Positions 57,811-64,000 of a DNA stretch of 64,000 nucleotides are shown in pieces; position 1 is the first letter of the stretch, and every line of letters begins with the position of its first letter. A program made the position numbers and the translations under genes. The DNA is from Massospora cicadina (Eukaryota > Entomophthoromycota > Entomophthoromycetes > Entomophthorales > Entomophthoraceae). The notes beneath the pieces were generated by a model. It searched no databases, was not told the DNA's origin, and saw only the letters and a program-made list of their open reading frames with translations. Location of the stretch: assembly GCA_022478985.1 (NCBI GenBank), contig JAKSZP010013607.1:1-64000 (forward strand), in the 5' to 3' direction.

Positions 57811-58570
57811 CTACTGAAGCCAATTTATGGCTAAAAAGCATATGAGGTGTATTAACCAATCCACCCCTCCTTGTAGTAGTACTACCCCCATGGCATAATT
57901 TGAGAGATCCGTTTCAACCACAAATGGATTTCTGGGGTCAGGATGGGCCAAAACGGGAGCTAAGAGTAGTTTCTTTTTCAACGATCTACACGCCCACTCT
58001 ACTTTCACCCCATATATATGGAACATCTCTCATTAAATGCGTAAGAGTAGAGCCATTTTTGATAAAATTTCCCATGAACCACAACAATTAATTTATTTTT
58101 ACCAAGAAACTCCTCACTCCCGTTCAGTCAGTCAGTGCCTTCCACATTTAAAAAGCCCAAAACTTGTCTAGGCATACCCCAAGCCCATCTTGGAACACCA
58201 CATTCCCCAAAAATTCACCAAGCTTCCATAAATTTGCATTTAGATTACTTCAACCTCAGGCCAGTATTGGCAATTGCCCCAATACCTCCCACGCATCATG
58301 CATATGATTTTCCCAGGAACGGAAAAATACAAAGATATTGTCCATATACTCCACACAGCCTTGGCCGATCATAACCCCCAGGACATAATCAATCATTCAC
58401 TAAAACCTCCGGGAATTTAGAAGCCCAATTGGCATTATGTTATACTAAAACATTCCCAAGCGGCACTTAAACGCCATATATTTCTGATGATCCAGTCTCA
58501 CTGGGACCTGGTCGCATGTGTCCTGGAGATCAGGCTCGGTAAAAACTTTCCAACCTGTGCCATTGTAGGT
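57811..58570 (-). pseudogene. Element E reverse transcriptase and start of RNase H
   Basis: From about 58560 the minus strand reads VFTEPDLQDTCDQVPV, RT motif A with the usual L-D replaced by P-D. YMAFKCRLGMF and MPIGLLNS (motif B region) follow. At about 58350 it reads VEYMDNIFVFFRSWENHMHDA, motif C with YxDD changed to YMDN. The frame 58026-57811 has ACRSLKKKLLLAPVLAHPDP and FVVETDLSNYAMGVVLLQGG, the RT/RNase H junction with its first catalytic aspartate. The remaining RNase H is unreadable. Confidence 0.8.
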
Positions 58571-58599
58571 GTATCTTATACCAGGGGCATTGGATAAGG

Positions 58600-60310
58600 A
58601 TCAAGATTCATAACTGTATTTAGCCACAAGAAGTCCATTCATGGCCAAAATTTCCTACTTTCCTTTGGCACATGCAACAGTGGTTATATGACGGCAGATT
58701 TTGGCAGCTAAATCAATCCCTCAATTATCATTGACCCCACATGCTCCTCCAGCACGGATTTTGCCCGCTGGTTAAGTGGGTAAAAAGGACAACCCTGGGA
58801 AATTTCTAACCCCTACTTGAATCAGAAAAAAACCCAAATATCCCAATAGGGAAAAATGTGAACCTTTTTTGGGACCATTTACTCCCAAAAGCATGATATT
58901 CAATTGGAAACTCCTCCGCCTGCATCACTCCCATCCCCCTTCAATCCGTCTGGCATAGACTCTTAACTACCAGCCCTCATTTCGTTGAGAGCCCCTCTCT
59001 TGGGTTTAGGTATCCACGTGGTAAGGTAGACCAAAATGGTGCTGAAATAGGTGTTATTATCTCATCCCCAACTCCAATGGATGGGCCAAATTCTCCATTG
59101 CACAAAGCTCCTCTTTAAATCCAAACTGATCCTGCCATACTCCTATTGAGGGACTTACTCACCACAAGGGAGCTTTCTACAACACATCAGCAAAAACAAC
59201 AGATGGACTCTTTTGAAACTCTAACTGCAATCTCCTTAATACTAAAAGCTCATCGTAATTTTCCTCCGCTACTGTATCCACCAGGGCCATCACCTCTTCC
59301 ATTCCATCTCCCATGTATAACTTCATTGGGATATTAAGTAAGTGTGAAGTGAATAGTCATATTTATTTTTGAATAAAATTTTATATTGCATAATTGTAGG
59401 CGGCGTATTGTTAGGCCCATTCTCCTTCTCATGTCCTTTCCCTGCCGCTCTACTTGAGTCCTTTAAATTCTTTTCCAGGGCCCCATGTACTTTCCCAAAG
59501 TTCTGAGGTGAAGAGTGCCAACCACCCTGACCATAACTCCCACCAACCTGTGATTGCACCTTCCTCAGAGATATGGAACACTCATGCCAGTTCTGTGCCA
59601 ACGCCAGTTGTTTTTTCAACCTTCAGGGCCAGCATAATTTCCTCCATCAAAGTACTTTGAATTTCACTGCCGCCATGGCTGCCAGTAAATCTTTTGCAAT
59701 CCCTGCTGGAACATACATTACGATTGTAAATCCACAATTTGGGCCACTTTTCATAGCAGGCAGAAAAGCAACACATACTCCTCTTCTGATATAAGTCCCT
59801 GTTAACCATTAAAAGCGCTGACCATAGCATGTCTTCACCTCACTCAGGCAGGCTGCAGTCAATCAATTCCAAATAAAATCCATGGAACATGAAGCGACCT
59901 TACTCTTCAATCAACCCCTGTACCCAACCTGCCAAGTCCAAAGGTAACGCATCCACAGTTTGGGAAATCTGAAGCAAGAAAGGGGCTTCCTCCTGTTTCC
60001 TGAGCCAGACGTTCTTGAAACCAAATTTGCATGATCAACTGATGTATCTTATCTAATGCCTCAATGGGAAGGGCTATTCTCTTATTACCAGATCTGGGTT
60101 CTACATAGATTTCCGCTGCTTTTGTCAACATAGCACCCCTTACCTAAACCACTTAGCATAGTAGAAATGCCAAAGAAACTTCCACCATCACCATAGGCAA
60201 CACATTTCATTACCATTCCTCCCATCCCGGGACCATCTCCTCCTCTTATGGGCCCCAGAAATCTGGAAGGAATTTATTTTTATTTTGTCTAATTTAAGAA
60301 GAGGGTTCGT
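58600..60310 (-). pseudogene. Element E gag/protease region, eroded
   Basis: Upstream of RT on the minus strand. The frame 60131-59907 (74 codons) and the frames ending at 59582 and 59323 lie where gag is expected. Around 59950 a reading PLDLAGWVQGLIEE recalls the gag block that precedes a zinc knuckle, but no knuckle was found. No protease DTG or DSG motif could be identified. Assignment is by position. Confidence 0.4.
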
Positions 60311-60315
60311 GCCAG
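60300..60315 (-). promoter_or_regulatory. Element E putative primer-binding site
   Basis: On the minus strand TGGCACGAACCCTCT begins three bases after the LTR end ACA, starting with TGG as expected for a tRNA-primed element. It differs from the site shared by A, B and F. Confidence 0.45.
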
Positions 60316-60599
60316 TTTGTCATAAATGAATTGGTCAGCACCTGCCAGGTAAGTGATCACATGATGGACAGGCCAGCCAAGGCCCCTCCATGAACCCGCA
60401 CACCATGACTGGATGTCATGACATATTCTTAAACAAATGTTCTGGCAACGCTGCATGCCAAAAGCATGGTTTGGCCCCAGGAAAAAGCTGAATTTGAAGC
60501 CAGCGCTGAGCCTAGCTCGCTATTCAAGCTCATACTCCAAATCTGAGTTTATCAATATATAAATAAAGTATCTCAAAATCCTCTAAAATGTGCCTGTGA

Positions 60600-61701
60600 T
60601 GTTATTGGGATTTTTGCCCACCTTTCCAGCCTCCTAGATTACATGTGGATAGCTAGAGGATACTTTTTGATGGCAAGTGAATTATATAGATTGGCCCCTA
60701 TTTTGGGTTAATAATGTTTTGGGGATTTTAGGTAATTCGCCAGGTTTGGATCCATCAGGGATCAATCCGTGTGAATTCTTAAGATCATGTTGGGCAGAGT
60801 TGCTGAAAAAATGGGGGCATCTGATAGTTGATCAATGATTAACTATAAGGTGTACCAATTATTATTGGTCAGATTACATCACTGACTGATTGGGAATTTA
60901 AGTAGCAGTTCAAGGTGAATGATGCTGCCTGCAACTAGCAAATCAATCAGTTGGTTTGCGACCTCCCATAATGGCTAAAGAGTCTCATTACTTAAGCAGG
61001 TCGTTAGCCAAATATGAATGGTTTGCTGTGATAAAGTGAAAACTTTAGGGAGACGCTTTCTGGATCTTTCCATTTTAGGTCTCGAGGGTGTCAAATGGAG
61101 AAATTCTAACCAGATGGAGAAGGCCATTGCCAGTGAGACGTCAGAGGTAAGTTCAATGGCAATAACTGTCATTTTATGGCTGAGGCGCCAACTGAGTATT
61201 GGCGCCAAATTCCCTCTATAAATTCTTTAACAATTCACATAAATAAAGGAGAGATAAAAATTAAGAAGATTAATATTTTCTTAATTTATATTCATCTTCA
61301 GTAAATTATTGTTGTTATATAAATTATTGTAGACTCTTTTGTCATATAAAGAGTAAGGATTGAGATCCTTAGAAGAGAAGCTGAACTTAGATGAGATTTC
61401 CACAGATTCAGAGTGATGAGAATAAAGGCCGTAAACCTCAAACAGAGAGTGGATCAAGTTAGGCGGATTAGGGAAGAAGTCCCTATAGTTGACATCAACA
61501 GTATTTTGTGGAGAATTACAGGCCTAGCGTTGGACCATATCAGGATTATCTATTTAATTACGGATAACAGGTATCATACTATTATCAATCAAATTTCAAC
61601 TAATATTAAGTAACGCAAATTGTGCACATACCAAAACTGTGCAGTTAACTTTTGGGAGCTATCAGTCTTAAACATCGGTGAAAAGTTCCCAATTTTTAAC
61701 A
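60600..61701 (+). repeat. Element F 5' LTR
   Basis: Starts TGTTATTGGGATTTTTGCCC and ends TTTTTAACA. It contains CCTCTATAAATTC as a possible TATA box (about 61212), just after GAGGCGCCAACTGAGTATTGGCGCC. It abuts the right repeat of element E directly. Confidence 0.75.
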
Positions 61702-61703
61702 AT

Positions 61704-61720
61704 TGGTGCTCACTACAGGG
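61704..61720 (+). promoter_or_regulatory. Element F primer-binding site
   Basis: TGGTGCTCACTACAGGG begins two bases after the LTR and is identical over 17 bases to the site of element A. The first 12 bases are shared with element B. Confidence 0.85.
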
Positions 61721-61759
61721 TGTAGTTGATTAATATTTGATAGTATAAGATGTCATACA

Positions 61760-63010
61760 AGGAAGGTTAAGAAAACTTTGGATGGAATTGGTAATGTCAA
61801 CAAAAACTCCTTAAATTCAGGAGATTACAGAGAATTTGCTACCTTTGAGGAGAGAGTCACCAAGATTGAGGAAGGAGTTAAGGATGTAAACGATTTTGGC
61901 AATGAGTTAAAGTAAGAATAATGTCATTGAAGAAGAAAGAAGGAGATTTAGTTTGAAAAGTCTTATCTTGAAAACTGAATGCAAAGCAGATCACGTTCAA
62001 TTATGTTCACTCAGCTCAGAATAGAGCGTTTATTGAAGCAAAGTGAAGAATTAAAGACTCATAGATGTGAATGTGAGATCTATGCAGCGACTGACATCAA
62101 AGAAAGGACCCCAAGGACTCCAGTTGGGAATGTGACTATTCACAGAAATATGTTGACCATATTCGCAGCCATTTCAGAGATGACCCCTGAAATCACTCCT
62201 CAAGTCAGTCAAGTAGCTGAGTCATAAGTGGCAGCTAGAAAAACTTAGGAGAAATTTAGAGCTACAAAAATTACCCCTATTGCATTGGGATTACGCCCCT
62301 GCGTTCTTCCAATTGTTCAACATGATTAATTTTATGTATAGCGATTTCCAAAAAGCTTTGAAGGCGATGAACTGTTTGGACACAGACTGTCAAAATTTGG
62401 TGTTACCTCATCTAGAGGGGGACAGCTGGTCTTACTCGGAGTCCAAAGCTAAAATTAAAAAATTTGGAAGCCCCACTCATATGTCAAAACGTAAACAGGA
62501 ATTCATGGGAATCCAACTTCAGAAGGATGAAATCTTAGCAAATTTCACCAACCAATTCTACCAAGAATCACAGATTTTGGTCAGAGCAAAAGCATTGGAT
62601 GATTTTGACATGCGGATCATGTAATAAGCAGCCCTTTGGCCCCATTGCAATCTACATCAAATAATGTATTCTGCATTAACAACTGAAATGACCACCTTGC
62701 TATGGTGGATCATTTGAAGATATTAGGAAAAATGTTTGAGATCCCTAATCAAAGCTAAAAGACAAGCCCAGCTGAAATTTGAATCCTACAAAGCTGACTG
62801 AGAGCGCTAAGGAGTCCAACAATAGAACTGTGTTGGGAAACAAGCATAGGGAGTTAAAAAAGACATAAAAGTAAGACAAACGTTATCAGTTTGGAGGAAG
62901 GGTCACTACGCTGCTCAATACTATAGCAAGAAGCCAAAGGAGCAGATCAATGTGGTCCAGGAAAAAGGGGCCAAACCTGCATGTGAGTTAGGAAAAGGGC
63001 CCATGGCCTA
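61760..63010 (+). pseudogene. Element F gag
   Basis: Frame 61979-62227 has a charged coiled-coil-like start (RIERLLKQSEELKTH). The frame 62280-62624 (114 codons) shows the capsid region with FNMINFMYSDFQKALKAMN, SYSESKAKIKKF and MGIQLQKDEILANFTNQFYQESQIL, which fits the gag capsid pattern E-xx-xxF...F. Near 62890-62940 the reading GHYAAQYYSKKP looks like a CCHC knuckle (CxxCGxxGHxxxxC) in which cysteines have been replaced. Several stops separate these frames. Gag would assemble the particle around the element RNA. Confidence 0.65.
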
Positions 63011-63397
63011 GACAGGGAACAGTCTTGAGCTGCGATTAAAACTGTTCCCCCTGATATCTTAGATAAAGAGATTGCCATTAGTGATCTTTTTGTTGATGAT
63101 GACGCTCAGGAACAACTTTACCAAGTGGTAAATTTTGATGTTAATTTGGTAACCAGATCTGGAGTGAAGGGGATTAACCTCTAAAAAACAAGGAGGTCGC
63201 TTGCCTATATGCGTGAAAACTAGCAGACAAATTTGATCTGCAGAGAATCTATAAGCCCTAGCCAAGGTCAAATTAAATGAGGCAAATCTGTCTTTCCCCT
63301 CAAGCGCGATTAAGGAATCATTTCCTGACCTGTCAGCACAATTAATTACACCCTTGATTTAGTGATTAACGCCACTATACACTAAGTAAACACAATT

Positions 63398-63712
63398 TTG
63401 CAATACTCTGAGTGCACATGTATTGATATACTGGTAAATAATGTATGGGTGCGGGTGATAATTGACAGTGGAGCGCCCATCAATATTATCTTGACCAAGT
63501 TGGTGAAGAAGACGAGAAACTTGCCTGATTTGAAGCATATGAAAGAATATGGGACCATTGAACAAAATACAACCATCTCCTGTGGAGTGTATAGCGCTTT
63601 GCCTCTCAGATTTGGATCTTTGGTGGTATCCGCCCTAGCAATATCTTTGGCTAAGCAAAACTACGATCTTCTGATTGGGACCAAGTTTCTAAGAAATTAT
63701 GGAGTTATATGA
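63398..63712 (+). pseudogene. Element F aspartic protease
   Basis: A 104-codon open frame with an intact active site: VRVIIDSGAPINIILTKLVKK (DSGA at residues 23-26). It continues with YSALPLRFGSLVVSALAISL and YDLLIGTKFLRNYGV, the flap and C-terminal blocks. It is the best-preserved protease of this lineage in the window; compare DAGS in element A and TSS in the relic at 54.75 kb. The frame ends with a TGA after GVI, followed by RFEDNTLTILG in another frame. Confidence 0.8.
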
Positions 63713-64000
63713 AACTTTGAAGATAATACGTTGACCATATTAGGTAGACACTACCTCTATATTATCAGAGATATGGAAGAACTCCACTTCTCAAGGGAGA
63801 TAATTTCATCAATCTGATCTACAATAAATGGCATTATCCCAAAATGCTACCAACTGCTTGGGAAAAAAACTAAGAGAAATGCCAACGAATTCCTAAAAAT
63901 TGGGGAATTCCGCTATGAATCAAGAAATTGAGGACCATATCGCCAGGATCACAGATCATGTGAGATATGGGATTGATGTTAGATACCTGAGCTGTTGTAT
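63713..64000 (+). other. Element F protease-to-RT linker, cut by window end
   Basis: No motif is readable in the last 288 bases. RT should begin beyond the window. Confidence 0.5.

Larger units (their letters stand above)
55377..60600 (-). mobile_element. Element E: decayed Ty3/gypsy, minus strand
   Basis: Terminal repeats of about 290-310 bp (about 55377-55687 and 60318-60600) align over most of their length; for example CATGAACCCGCACACYATG and ATGGTTTGGCCCCAGGAAAA occur in both. The interior, on the minus strand, has gag-like, RT, RNase H and integrase parts in order. A TGG-initiated primer-binding sequence lies next to the right repeat. I could not find a TG...CA end on the outer right side or a target duplication, so the borders are approximate. 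All domains contain stops. Confidence 0.75.
60600..64000 (+). mobile_element. Element F: Ty3/gypsy, plus strand, truncated by the window end
   Basis: A 1102-bp LTR (60600-61701), a primer-binding site at 61704, a gag region and a protease, in the expected order. The pol region and the second LTR would be beyond 64000. Its LTR is of the same family as the relic at 47260. Its protease is related to those of element A and the relic at 54.75 kb. Gag has stops, so this copy is probably inactive. Confidence 0.8.

Overview
The window reads as transposon-dominated eukaryotic nuclear DNA. I see no host gene, rRNA operon, bacterial or organellar gene set. Chromodomain Ty3/gypsy elements, two of them with candidate Tf1/sushi-type self-priming, together with APE-endonuclease LINEs and tRNA-derived SINE-like units, fit a large repeat-rich fungal genome. 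A rust-type basidiomycete is my best guess, but that is an inference and no taxonomic marker is present. The background is AT-rich; the LINE at 27.4-32.7 kb and the chromovirus coding parts are visibly more GC-rich.

Layout: 0-4.8 kb is AT-rich DNA with a decayed minus-strand gypsy RNase H/integrase. 4842-11410 is a minus-strand gypsy element (element A) with paired LTRs and a perfect TTCAG target duplication. 11.4-17.2 kb is AT-rich with one tRNA-like SINE head. 17.25-39.95 kb is a nest: a minus-strand LINE (LINE-1) is cut by a gypsy element (element B, 17490-22706, duplication GGGAC) and by a minus-strand chromovirus (element C, 24341-35917). The chromovirus is itself cut by a nearly full-length plus-strand LINE (LINE-2, 27449-32718, 15-bp duplication). 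40368-46305 is a plus-strand chromovirus (element D, duplication AAATC). 47.26-55.4 kb holds eroded gypsy parts: a relic LTR, a minus-strand RT/RNase H, and a plus-strand gag/protease. 55.4-60.6 kb is a decayed minus-strand gypsy (element E). 60600-64000 is the LTR, gag and protease of a further plus-strand gypsy (element F), which runs off the window.

Elements A, B and F have the same primer-binding motif, TGGTGCTCACTA. A and F have related proteases and A and B related integrases, so they look like one lineage. The chromoviruses C and D instead carry a sequence after the 5' LTR that can pair with an 11-nt LTR motif, as in self-primed Tf1/sushi elements. Both also carry a related short ORF in U3 and show no recognisable gag.

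The most unusual signals are two copies of a micro-insertion of about 47 bp. Both copies start at the same base, end in an A-run and are flanked by different 15-17 bp target duplications. There is also a 188-bp tRNA-derived SINE with a perfect 20-bp duplication, and an uninterrupted (GA)n tract of about 249 bp beside a chromodomain. Nearly all coding regions contain stops or frameshifts, so the domain calls describe pseudogenes.
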